From the NCBI GenBank assembly GCA_965247055.1, contig CBDFGE010000006.1:248001-312000 (forward strand): 64,000 nucleotides of DNA. The letters are read 5' to 3'. Below are positions 35,479 through 43,949 of this stretch, one piece after another. Within the stretch, counting starts at the first letter, position 1, and the number at the start of each line of letters is the position of its first letter. Source of the DNA: CBDFGE01 sp965247055. GTDB lineage: Bacteria; Chloroflexota; Dehalococcoidia; Lucifugimonadales; JAGWBF01. The notes under the pieces were generated by a model, which saw only the letters and a list, made by a program, of their open reading frames with translations, searched no databases and was not told the DNA's origin. The translations under genes and the position numbers were made by a program.

Positions 35479-35958
35479 CTACTTCTCGTCCCGGGCGAAG
35501 GCCACGGCTCCGGTGGCGGAGTCCGGTGTAAGTCCACCGATCAGCCGATGGTCTACGCTTATCACCGGGCCCTGGGAGCAGGCGCCTAGGCACGTGTTGA
35601 AGCGCACGCTCACCCGGCCCTCCTCGTCGTCTCCCTCCCCCTCAAGCCCGAGGGCGTCCAGAACGGCCTTTATCACGGGCATGGCCCCCTGGACGTGGCA
35701 GGAGGAGCCCCAGCAAAGCTCCACCGTATGGGCGCCGGGAGGGTTGAATCGGAAGTTGGTATAGAAAGAAGCCACGCCCCACACGTCGTTGATGGTGGCC
35801 CCGGTGAAGCCCGCTACCGCTTCTATGCCTTCCTCGGGGATGTAGCCGAACTCGTCCTGGACGGCCAGAAGGGACGACAGGGTGGTAACCGTTACTTGCT
35901 CCTGGGACCTGATGACGTTCCTCACCCTCGCCCTGAGCCCTTCCGTATCGGTGGTCAT
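35479..35958 (-). CDS. nuoE: NuoE-like 2Fe-2S subunit
   Basis: A 159-residue thioredoxin-like ferredoxin. The four cluster ligands are in CWGSSC (about residues 82-87) and CLGAC (about 125-129). It partners with the NuoF-like protein encoded directly downstream. No membrane arm of complex I is present in the window, so the NuoEFG-like set may form a soluble NADH-linked oxidoreductase or supply a complex I encoded elsewhere. Confidence 0.92.
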   Translation of the reverse strand: MTTDTEGLRARVRNVIRSQEQVTVTTLSSLLAVQDEFGYIPEEGIEAVAGFTGATINDVWGVASFYTNFRFNPPGAHTVELCWGSSCHVQGAMPVIKAVLDALGLEGEGDDEEGRVSVRFNTCLGACSQGPVISVDHRLIGGLTPDSATGAVAFARDEK

Positions 35959-36026
35959 CGTTGCTCCGTGGTGGGGTTTCGGCTACGCGTCCACTAGTGG
36001 CGGCTGGGCTTTGGCCGGCACAGTCC

Positions 36027-36036
36027 GGGGGGGGGG
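36027..36036. repeat. run of ten G in the nuoE leader
   Basis: A homopolymer of ten G (C on the transcribed minus strand) lies between the nuoE promoter and start codon. Such tracts are prone to length change and to sequencing error. Confidence 0.75.
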
Positions 36037-36070
36037 CCGGTCGTGAAATCTGTAACTAACTGCCACGCCA

Positions 36071-36099
36071 ATGGTAGCATAACGTGCGGGGGCTTTCAA
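36071..36099 (-). promoter_or_regulatory. promoter for the nuoEFG-like operon
   Basis: Minus-strand TTGAAA (36099-36094), 17 bp and TACCAT (36076-36071) lie 113 bp before the nuoE start, in an otherwise gene-free gap of 183 bp. Confidence 0.5.
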
Positions 36100-36141
36100 C
36101 AGGAGGCGTGGCCCCTTGCAGGCAGCGCCGTCTCCCGCCTG

Positions 36142-37464
36142 CTACGGGTGAAGGTCCTTGAGTAAAAGGTCCACCACCTCTTTGCCGAGCCGGACGCTGT
36201 AGTTGGTGCCCCGGTCTTCCGGGTATATCTGGGTGGTGTTGGCCAGGTAGAGACCCCTGATTGGTGTGCGCGGGTCGGGTATCCGCCGGCTGTAGTCTAC
36301 CCCGATGATTGGTTGGGCGGCGTCCACCTTATGGTGGTGGTACTCTTCGATCCAGGAGGGCTCGAACTCGGGGTTGATTTTGCGAAGATGGGGCAGGAAA
36401 TGTTCCAGCAGCTCCTCGCCGCTCATCTGGTATAGGGGGTTCTCCCGGCTGGGATAGTTGGAGAAGTAAACGATGTGCTTGCCACCGTAAAGCGAGGGGT
36501 CTACGAAGTTGGTCTGCTCGATGATCCCCACGAAGGGCATGGTGCGGTCGGCGATGTTGAGCCAGTACCACTGGGTCAGGGGCCGGTCCAGGACCAGGAT
36601 CATCAGCACCGCCGCCAGGTAGGTCGCGCCGGTCAGCTTCTCTGCGTACTCCTGGGGCAGGGGAGGCACCAGCCTGGTGAACACGTAGGAGGGGGTAGTG
36701 GCGATAACGGCGTCGTACGGCCGGATCTCGGCATCCGCGCCCGGCATCTCCACCTCAAGTCCGGTGGCGCGACCGTCTTCCACCACCACCCTCTTCACCC
36801 CGGCCGAGGTACGGACCTCTCCCCCCATCCTGCGTATGCGCTCTCCCAGTGTATCGAACACCTCTCCGAAACTGCCCAGGGGATAGCCCAGCTTTTCCTT
36901 CTCCCAGGGTTTGCCCCGGGAGGCCACCCTGAGATAGATCTTCCCCCATATCCATGTCATGCTGATCTCGTCATGGTGCTCACCGAACTTGCCTCGGAGC
37001 AGGGGCTCCCAGACCACCTCGTAAGCCCGCCTGCCCACTCGCCTCTGCAGCCATTCGGCGGCCGTCACTCCCTCGAACTTGATGCCGTCCCTGGTCTTCT
37101 GGAGGTAGAAGGTGACGAGGCCCAGCCTCAGCCGGTCAAAGAGGCTCAAGGGCGTGAATTTGAGCAGGTCTACCGGAGAGGTGAACTTCCAGATCTTGCC
37201 CCCGTGGTAAAACCCGACCCGGGACTCGATCCAGGCCAGCTTGTGTCCCAGTCCCAGCTCGTGGATAAGGTCTACCATGTGGGTGTCGCTCATGAACAGG
37301 TGATGGTAGCCCCGCTCCAGACGGCCTCCGCCGACCTCGAAGGTGGACGCCTGGCCCGCTAGGAAAGGGGCTTGCTCGTATACGTGGGCCTGGTGCCCCG
37401 CCTTTGAGAGATGGAAGGCGGCCGCCAGGCCGGCCGCACCACCGCCGATGATACCTACCCTCAT
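36142..37464 (-). CDS. FAD-dependent amine-oxidase-like oxidoreductase
   Basis: A 440-residue flavoprotein of the protoporphyrinogen oxidase/phytoene desaturase-like class. The Rossmann dinucleotide site is VGIIGGGAAGLAAAFHL at residues 3-19, followed by the YEQ ribose-binding acidic residue, and the C-terminus closes with the second FAD contact (GLYLANTTQIYPEDRG). I start at 37464, where the ATG overlaps the TGA of the flippase-like gene. Family members desaturate isoprenoids or act in glycolipid and cell-wall pathways; the substrate cannot be read from sequence. Confidence 0.85.
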   Translation of the reverse strand: MRVGIIGGGAAGLAAAFHLSKAGHQAHVYEQAPFLAGQASTFEVGGGRLERGYHHLFMSDTHMVDLIHELGLGHKLAWIESRVGFYHGGKIWKFTSPVDLLKFTPLSLFDRLRLGLVTFYLQKTRDGIKFEGVTAAEWLQRRVGRRAYEVVWEPLLRGKFGEHHDEISMTWIWGKIYLRVASRGKPWEKEKLGYPLGSFGEVFDTLGERIRRMGGEVRTSAGVKRVVVEDGRATGLEVEMPGADAEIRPYDAVIATTPSYVFTRLVPPLPQEYAEKLTGATYLAAVLMILVLDRPLTQWYWLNIADRTMPFVGIIEQTNFVDPSLYGGKHIVYFSNYPSRENPLYQMSGEELLEHFLPHLRKINPEFEPSWIEEYHHHKVDAAQPIIGVDYSRRIPDPRTPIRGLYLANTTQIYPEDRGTNYSVRLGKEVVDLLLKDLHP

Positions 37465-38579
37465 TCTGTGTCCAGGGACTCCTCCCCTCCCGTTGCGGCG
37501 GCGCCCGCTGTGCCGGGAGGGGAGGCGAGGTGCGGTAGGCCTGCCGCACCGCTGGCCGGAAGGCCGATGCCCTTGCCCTGGGCAAGCTGCACGAGGGACA
37601 GGTTCTGTTTCCAAAGGAACAGCATACCCAGCAGGTTGATGGGCAGCCACAGGGTGACGATGTGGACGAAGAAGGCGTAGGCGGTTGCCGCCTCTGCTGT
37701 GACCCCGAAGGCGACCAGGGTGCTCTTGGCGACCACCTCAAAGGGGCCTATTCCCCCCATGCTGGAAGGGATGGCGGTGACCAGGTTGGAGGTGGCGGTG
37801 ACCAGGACTATCACCTCAAAGGGCTGGTCCAGCCCAAAGGACCTGGCGATGATGTAGTAGGTCAGGGCCTCAAGGAGCCATACGGGCAGCGAGATGGCCG
37901 AGACCAGCAGCAACTTGCGCCAGCTCATGAGCGCGCCCAGGCCTTCTAGCAGCAGGTAGAGGAGGTCCTCCACCTTTGCTCGAAGTCCGGGGGCCAAGGG
38001 AGAGGCCAGCAGGTGGGCCAGTCTCCGCCCCCTCTCCGGCGAGATGGCCAGCACTAGCAGCACCGTGAAGGCGAAGGAGAAGGCCAACGTGACGCCGATG
38101 CTGGCGCTTAACCAGAGGGTGTTTAGCCCTCCGTCGTCGTTCCTCAGGACATCGGTCCACGGGAGGAAGGGCCAGATGGCCACTACGAGGAGCATCAGCG
38201 TGAGGCCGTCCAGGACCCTTTCCACCATGATGGTGGCCAGGGCCGATGCCTTGCTTATCCCCTCCTTCTCGCCGAGGAAATGGGCCCTTACCAACTCTCC
38301 CAAACGCGCCGGCAAGATGTTGTTGGCCAGGTAGCCGATGCACACCACCGGATAGAGCCGCGTGGCGGGCACGGTTTTCAGATGTAACAGGAGGAAGCGC
38401 CATCGCAGGGAGCGTAACCCGAGGGACGCGAAATAGACCAGAACGGCGGGAGTTAGGTAGGCGTAGTTGGCGTCCCTCAACTCCCGCCCTGTCTGCTCGA
38501 AGTCAACCTTCCACAGGAAGAGGAAGAGGAAGCCGACAGTTACCAGGATTCCCAGCCAGAAGCGGGGGGTCAACAGCAA
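37461..38579 (-). CDS. lysylphosphatidylglycerol synthase TM-region/flippase-like membrane protein
   Basis: A 372-residue polytopic membrane protein (about eight helices) of the UPF0104 family. The region SLGLRSLRWRFLL, then GYLANNILPARLGELVRA, then ERVLDGL is the family signature. It lacks the MprF synthetase domain. In related systems such proteins move lipid-linked intermediates. It begins with TTG and is translationally coupled to the FAD oxidoreductase downstream, suggesting a common lipid or isoprenoid pathway. Confidence 0.85.
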   Translation of the reverse strand: MLLTPRFWLGILVTVGFLFLFLWKVDFEQTGRELRDANYAYLTPAVLVYFASLGLRSLRWRFLLLHLKTVPATRLYPVVCIGYLANNILPARLGELVRAHFLGEKEGISKASALATIMVERVLDGLTLMLLVVAIWPFLPWTDVLRNDDGGLNTLWLSASIGVTLAFSFAFTVLLVLAISPERGRRLAHLLASPLAPGLRAKVEDLLYLLLEGLGALMSWRKLLLVSAISLPVWLLEALTYYIIARSFGLDQPFEVIVLVTATSNLVTAIPSSMGGIGPFEVVAKSTLVAFGVTAEAATAYAFFVHIVTLWLPINLLGMLFLWKQNLSLVQLAQGKGIGLPASGAAGLPHLASPPGTAGAAATGGEESLDTE

Positions 38580-38642
38580 CTATAATGTCTCCCATGTCTT
38601 TGCACGGCGTTAACGTCTCCGACTGGCGACCGGTCGCTACCC

Positions 38643-38672
38643 AGTATACATTCCCCTCTCATAAGTGTACAA
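38643..38672 (-). promoter_or_regulatory. possible promoter for the flippase/oxidoreductase pair
   Basis: Minus-strand TTGTAC (38672-38667), 18 bp and TATACT (38648-38643), about 64 bp before the TTG start. The gap of 171 bp to the methyltransferase contains no gene. Confidence 0.4.
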
Positions 38673-38750
38673 GGAAGAAGAGGGCACGGATTCGTCATAA
38701 CCGTCAGCGTCGTACCGCCCCATGCCAAGTGTAGCCGCCCGGTTTCGCGG

Positions 38751-39599
38751 TTACGCCGGCGTATCTCCCTTCTTCGCAACGAAGAGCCAGTAGCCGATGG
38801 CCCCCTCCCTCACCAGGGCCTTGACCTTCTCGATAATCGCCAGCGCCCGGGAGATGGGGTCCGCGGCTGAGGTGCCGGCCGCCCCGCCGCCGGCCGACAG
38901 CAGCAGGCGGAACGCGGCCAGCTTGGCCTCCACGTCCCCGACCAGGTTCAGGACCGAGTCTGAGGCCTCCTCCTGGTGGACCAGAGTGAGCCCGCCGCCG
39001 CTGAGGAGCGCCCGGTAGCCGTCTACCGGTGGGGCGTCGGCCAGGCACAGCATCTGGCCCAGGCTTCCGCGCAGCTCCTCGGGAAGGCACCCAGGCTCCA
39101 CCGTAACGTCGCTCACCCCCAGGTTCCCGCCGGAGCGGAGCAGCCGCGTCATCTCCATCACGCCCCTCTCTTTGTCTGGGAAGAGGCTCATGGAGCACTC
39201 GCACAGGGCCGCGTCGAAGGTCTCGTCCCGCAAGGGAAGGCTCTCGGCGTCGCCCCGGACGAAGGACGCCCGCCCGGACATGCCGCTCTCCCGCGCCACG
39301 CGGGCCGCCTCGGAAACGGCGGAGCCGAGGTCCGTTCCCACCACCTTGCAGTGGAAAGACCGGGACAATGCCAGGGCGCTGGCGCCCCGGCCGCAGGCCA
39401 CGTCCAGCACCAGGTCATCCCGCCGGACGCCCATCAGCTTGCCCAGGCGGTGGGTGAGCGCCAGTCCGCCGGGGTGCAGGGTTTCGCCCAGCAGAAGGCG
39501 TACCGGCTCCAGCTCGTACATGGCGGCGCAGCAGGTCTTTCTGCCGGGGGAGTCCTTCGGCGCCGGTGGCAACTCGGGCAGTCCAGGGATGCCCATCAT
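38751..39599 (-). CDS. class I SAM-dependent methyltransferase
   Basis: A 282-residue Rossmann methyltransferase. A Cys pair (KTCCAAMYE) occurs in the N-terminus. SAM motif I is VLDVACGRGASALALS near residue 61, the acidic motif II is VVGTDLG, and RGDAESLPL and CECSMSLFPD follow. The organisation resembles ArsM/UbiE-type enzymes. The start ATG overlaps the TGA of the radical SAM gene, so the two probably act in one pathway. The acceptor is unknown. Confidence 0.85.
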   Translation of the reverse strand: MMGIPGLPELPPAPKDSPGRKTCCAAMYELEPVRLLLGETLHPGGLALTHRLGKLMGVRRDDLVLDVACGRGASALALSRSFHCKVVGTDLGSAVSEAARVARESGMSGRASFVRGDAESLPLRDETFDAALCECSMSLFPDKERGVMEMTRLLRSGGNLGVSDVTVEPGCLPEELRGSLGQMLCLADAPPVDGYRALLSGGGLTLVHQEEASDSVLNLVGDVEAKLAAFRLLLSAGGGAAGTSAADPISRALAIIEKVKALVREGAIGYWLFVAKKGDTPA

Positions 39600-40501
39600 G
39601 GGAGCCTTCCGCCGTGTTGTCCGGTCAGGGTGTCGCGGACCTGCTCCCGGTAGCCGATGGTGTTGTAGGCGCAGAAGGGAATTGCCCGGCCATCGGGCAC
39701 CAGCACCGCCACGCAGCACTTCATGACCTGCTTGACGCTGAACGTATAGGCATCCAGGAAGTCCTTGATGGCTATCTGGAACACGTAGTTCTTCAGCATG
39801 TTAGCCCCGGAGACGAGGGGTATGTCGCAGCCCTCGCCGCCACAGGCGCCCTGGAACAGCCGCGCCGTTCTCTCCGCTCCCGCCACCGCCGAAGCGGACC
39901 AGAGCCCCTCCAGGGCGCTCTGTATGTCGGCCGCCGAGGGCGGCGAAGGAAAGGCCCGGTTGGTGATGTAGTCCAGGTACTCCAGCCCGTCGAACTGGAA
40001 GTAGATGGCCGGCTTGAGCCTGGCCAGCCCTTCCAGGAAGCGGTCGTCGCGGGCGATACGCACACCGTTGGTGTTGATCATGACGTGGCCGATTCCCCGG
40101 TCCTGGGCCGCCTGGACCATGTCCAGTATGCGGGGATGGAGGGTGGGCTCGCCGCCACTGAACTGGACCACCTCCGGGTTGCCCTCGGTCCCCACGAACC
40201 GGTCCAGCATGGACTCCACCTGCTTCATGGTAAGGCTGTAGCCGGGCCCGGCGTTGGCGAAGCAGATGGGGCAGTTGAGGTTGCAGCCGGTGTTGACCTC
40301 GATGATGGCCAGGCAGATGTGCTGCTTATGCTCGGGGCAGAGGCCGCAGTCCATGGGGCAGCCGTCCACCACCTCGGTAGTGTGCTGAAGGGGCAGGGTA
40401 CCCGGCTTGTTGAACTTGATCGAGTCTACGTACATCTCGGCGTCGGAGCTGATCAGCCCCTCGAACCAGCCGTGCTGGGGGCAGCGCTTCCTCATGTACA
40501 C
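39596..40501 (-). CDS. radical SAM protein of the Tes/MJ0619-like family, internally shortened
   Basis: The frame from GTG 40501 encodes 301 residues with GCPMDCGLCPEHKQH, the radical SAM motif CNLNCPIC (CxxxCxxC), GGEPTLHP, and a C-terminal Cys set (KCC, PFCAYN). These match tetraether-synthase (Tes) and MJ0619-type enzymes, which are some 150 residues longer; the late part of the SAM barrel appears missing after YFQFDGL. Family homology continues upstream of 40501 in the same frame (SICPECKTLIDAQ) to a TAG at 40678-40676, with no ATG, GTG or TTG, so the true start is unclear. It could be a rare codon or lie beyond a frameshift. Confidence 0.75.
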   Translation of the reverse strand: MYMRKRCPQHGWFEGLISSDAEMYVDSIKFNKPGTLPLQHTTEVVDGCPMDCGLCPEHKQHICLAIIEVNTGCNLNCPICFANAGPGYSLTMKQVESMLDRFVGTEGNPEVVQFSGGEPTLHPRILDMVQAAQDRGIGHVMINTNGVRIARDDRFLEGLARLKPAIYFQFDGLEYLDYITNRAFPSPPSAADIQSALEGLWSASAVAGAERTARLFQGACGGEGCDIPLVSGANMLKNYVFQIAIKDFLDAYTFSVKQVMKCCVAVLVPDGRAIPFCAYNTIGYREQVRDTLTGQHGGRLP

Positions 40502-40680
40502 TTTGTTGGCGCGGATGATGATCTGGGCGTCGATCAGGGTTTTGCACTCGGGGCAGATGCTCCGGGTGAGCTCGTGAAAGATGTAGTCCGCGTCCTGCTT
40601 TACCCGGCTGTCACTGGCAACGGCTCCTCCAATCCCTTGTACGTGGTCTACGCCCAGAATAGCATATAGGATGCGCTACC

Positions 40681-41307
40681 ATGCCGGGCGGTGCAATAGG
40701 GCGGGTGTGGTGCTGGTATAATATAGCAATGGCAGGGCCGTTCTGTACCCTGCTGCTGGCTGATATGGGCGCCGATGTCGTCAAGGTGGAGAATCCCGAT
40801 GGCGGCGACTACAGCCGCAAGATGGGCCCCCCGTTCGTCAAGGGCCGCTCGGCTGCCTTCCCTGGCCATCAACCGGAACAAGCGGAGCCTGGCTCTAAAT
40901 CTCAGGAGCGAGGACGGGCGGCGGGTGTTCAAGGCGCTGGCCGAGCGTGCGGACGTGGTGGTGGAGAATTTCCGGCCGGGCACCCTGGAGAGACTGGGGT
41001 TGGGGTATCCCCAGCTCAGCGAGATAAACCCCGCCCTTATCTACTGTTCCATCTCTGGGTTCGGGCAGACGGGGGCCCTACCGGGATAGGGGAGGGTTCG
41101 ACCTGGTGGCCCAGGGCATGAGCGGCCTGATGAGCGTGACCGGCACCCCCGGGGGACCGCCGGTGAAGGTGGGTGTCCCCATCACGGACCTGACCGCGGG
41201 CATGTACGCGGCCTACGGTATCCTGATCGCCTACCTACACCGGCTGCGTACCGGCGAGGGCCAGCTGGTGGATACGTCGTTGTTGGAGGCTGGCATAGCC
41301 TACACTA
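40681..41307 (+). pseudogene. CaiB/BaiF-type CoA-transferase, frameshifted and truncated
   Basis: Three frames together encode the first part of a type III CoA-transferase: AMAGPFCTLLLADMGADVV, then AINRNKRSLALNLRSEDG and ADVVVENFRPGT, then FDLVAQGMSGLMSVTG and VDTSLLEAGIAYT. The breaks are single extra bases in short C and G runs near 40860 and 41075. Homology stops near 41307, where unrelated DNA begins, so more than half of the gene is gone. The enzyme would have moved CoA between carboxylic acids. Confidence 0.8.
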
Positions 41308-41474
41308 TACCCATTTCTCAATCGACGACAAAAACTGAGGTACTCTTGGGCGGTGGACTTGGATGCCGCTGGGAGTGGTGGAACTGAAGGTGGTGGCTAA
41401 TCCCCTGAATAGGCAGAGTCGCTTCTCTAAGGCTTAGCTTCAGACTCCGGTCGTTGCGGATACCTCTGCGCCAC

Positions 41475-41600
41475 CTTACTCGTCTTTGTAGGTGTCGCCG
41501 TCCGCGTATGCGCTCACGCGGAACTCATAAGACGTGTTGCACACCAGTTCGTCTACGGCGTGGGTAGCGCTGGTAATCGTGTCCGCTCGGGTCGCCCTGT
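41475..41600 (-). pseudogene. fibronectin type III domain fragment
   Basis: The minus strand encodes TSYEFRVSAYADGDTY, the typical last strands of a fibronectin type III domain, ending in a stop a few residues later. It is fused out of frame to the replication-relaxation remnant, so it is a scrap of a larger extracellular protein gene. Confidence 0.5.
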
Positions 41601-42420
41601 GAGCCCACGAAATCAAGGGTGTAGTACGAGCCGCTGAACAGACCCGAGGTCTTCTGCCAGACGTGGAGGTCCCGCCTTTCCAGTGTGTTCCGAGACTCCA
41701 CACCAACGTAGGAGTCTTCAAGATTCAGTTCCTCGCAGAACCTCGTCGTCAGCCTCTCCTCCCAGGTGCTGGGCGTCAGGATCAGAACGGTGTCGCGGCG
41801 GCGCGTGTAGTCGTACTCGGCGATGGCCCTCAGCCGGTCCTATAGTGACCGGCGCCCCAGGGCCAGACCTTGGCGCACCACGCCGAAACTGCGGCCGTCG
41901 TGGAGGGTGATGGTGGCGTCGAAGCGGCCCCGGCGGTGGAACTCCACGTGGGAACGGAGCCCGTCAATGCCGGGGGAGAGTGAAGAGGCGAGGCGGTAGA
42001 CGGCGGCCACCGCGTCCATCCGGCGGATGAGCAGCGTGAGCCACTCGCTGGAAACCGGATAGGCGCGCACGAAATCCGAGGGCGTTGCGAAGCCGAGGAC
42101 TCCTGCGGCCTGGCCGATGCCACTGGCCGTCAGGTAGTATCTCTGGCTCGAAGGCAGTTGGGCGGTGCCGTCGCTCACCCTCCCGACGATGCTGTCCGTA
42201 AGCAGGCCGGTCAGTGCGCGGTGAACCGTCGCGTGAGCCTCGCCAAGAACGCCCGCCAGTTCTGCCGTGTCGATGAACGGCATCCAGTGGGGCTGGGCAC
42301 TGGCGTGGAAGGCGTCCGTGTGGGGGAGGCCGGCGTCTCCGTTGGGGTGGACGCGGTCCGGTCGGGGCCTATCACGCCGTGCTCCCGCAGGAGCTGAGCT
42401 AGCCGGTCTATCAAAAGAGC
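41600..42420 (-). pseudogene. replication-relaxation family protein, interrupted
   Basis: The main frame (TAELAGVLGEAHATVHRAL, then RRGRFDATITLHDGRSFGV) matches the replication-relaxation family found on conjugative and plasmid-like elements. An in-frame TAG near 41839 interrupts it: GRRSL-stop-DRLRAIAEYDYTRR. The family has Tyr there, so TAC or TAT became TAG. The probable N-terminus (RLAQLLREHGVIGPD) is in another frame, so a frameshift also occurred. The gene is a relic of an integrated element, like the HerA-type fragment on the far side of the IS. Confidence 0.7.
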
Positions 42421-42630
42421 ATCTCCTTATCCGGATGCGGCCTGGCAGCGACACCATCGCGAATTGTGGCACGCGCAGGGAGTCACAGTCGGCCGTTCGG
42501 ACGGCTCATCAGAGCCGCAGGCCGCGAGGCCGCCGTAAGGGCCAGCGCAAGGATAACGCTCACCAGGGTCACGTATCTTGTCGTGCATGTACGGGTAATT
42601 TTCTTTCTCTCCCGGTCTTGACCGAGTAGA

Positions 42631-42649
42631 GTCCCAGGAAGTGGTGTAA
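42631..42649 (+). repeat. left terminal inverted repeat of the IS256-family element
   Basis: GTCCCAGGAAGTGGTGTAA. It matches the complement of the right end except for three central bases. Confidence 0.75.
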
Positions 42650-42730
42650 CAAGAGGAGAGGGTCTGGATGAAGAGAGACCACCACGTCATCCTTAGCGGG
42701 CAAAGACGAGCCTGAGAAAGGAGGACAACG

Positions 42731-43943
42731 GTGGTCAAGGAAAGGATGGACCTGCTTGAGCTAATGCGCAAGAGGGGAGTCGACGGTGACGTGGACTTTC
42801 TACGAGAGGCACTGAGAGTGCTGGTCGAGGAGATCATGGAGGCTGATGTGTCATCGAGGACCGGTGCTGGGTATGGAGAACGCAACCCTGAGCGGGTGAC
42901 CCAGCGCAACGGGTACCGGTCTCGAGCATGGGACACTCGCGTAGGGACCATGGAGTTGCAGATACCCAAGCTCAGAGAGGGAAGCTACTTTCCGAGCGTG
43001 CTGGAGCCACGGCGTCGCAGCGAGCGAGCTCTGCTGGCGGTGATCCAGCAGGCGTATGTGGAGGGTGTATTGGACGAGGCGAGTGGATGATCTGGTCAAG
43101 GCTCTTGGGTGCGAGGGTATCTCAAAGAGCCAAGTGTCGCGTATCTGCCAGGAGCTGGACGGGGTGGTGGAGAGCTTCCTGGGTCGGCCGCTGGACGGCG
43201 GATCATATCCCTACCTGTGGCTGGACGCACTAACCCAGAAGGTCAGAGAGGCCGGTAGGATAGTCAACGTCAGCGTGGTGGTGGCGACGGCGGTCAATAG
43301 CGAGGGCAAGCGTGAGATCGTTGGGATGGACGTGGGTACCAGTGAAGACGGCGCCTTCTGGCTGGCCTTCCTGCGCTCACTGGTCGCCAGGGGCCTGGGC
43401 GGGGTGGAACTGGTGGTATCGGACGCTCATCAGGGACTCAGGGATGCCATCGCAACTGTCTTCGGTGGGGCCAGTTGGCAGCGGTGCCGCACCCACTTCA
43501 TGACCAACCTGCTCACTCGGGTCCCCAGGAGCGCTCAGCCCTGGGTGGCCACCATGGTACGCACCATCTACCAGCAGCCGTCCCCTCAGGAGGTGCATGC
43601 CCAACTCGAGCGGGTGATTGCTCAGCTCCAGGACCCGTTCCCACAGGGCGCCTCTCGACTGGACGAGGCTGGACCCGACGTCCTGGCCTTCTCCAGCTTC
43701 CCCGTCGCCCACTGGAAGAAGATCTGGTCCAACAACCCCCTGGAGCGTCTCAACAAGGAGATACGGCGCCGCACCGATGTGGTGGGCATCTTCCCTAACC
43801 GCCCCGCTGTCCGTCGGCTGGTCGGCGCCGTCCTAGCTGAGCAGCACGACGAGTGGGCCGTCGGCCGTCGATACATGACACAGGAGGTAACCACCTCCAA
43901 CGAAGCTCTACCCAGAGCCGAACTCGCAGAGGCAGCGGCCTAG
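42731..43943 (+). pseudogene. IS256-family (Mutator) transposase, frameshifted
   Basis: The first 119 codons (GTG start after AAGGAGG) give the N-terminal part with RNGYRSRAWDTRVG and PKLREGSYFPS. A single extra base near 43075 moves the frame, and the remaining 295 codons hold the DDE core: Asp in WLDALTQKVR, Asp in VVSDAHQGLRDA and Glu in NNPLERLNKEIRRR. Apart from the frameshift every part is present, so the break is recent or is an error in the sequence. IS256 elements are not known to need programmed frameshifting. Confidence 0.85.
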
Positions 43944-43949
43944 ACGATA

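Noticed and set aside
38570..38779. Small minus-strand ORF upstream of the flippase-like gene
   Set aside because: Arg-rich N-terminus and random composition; it covers the promoter region of the following gene and has no support.
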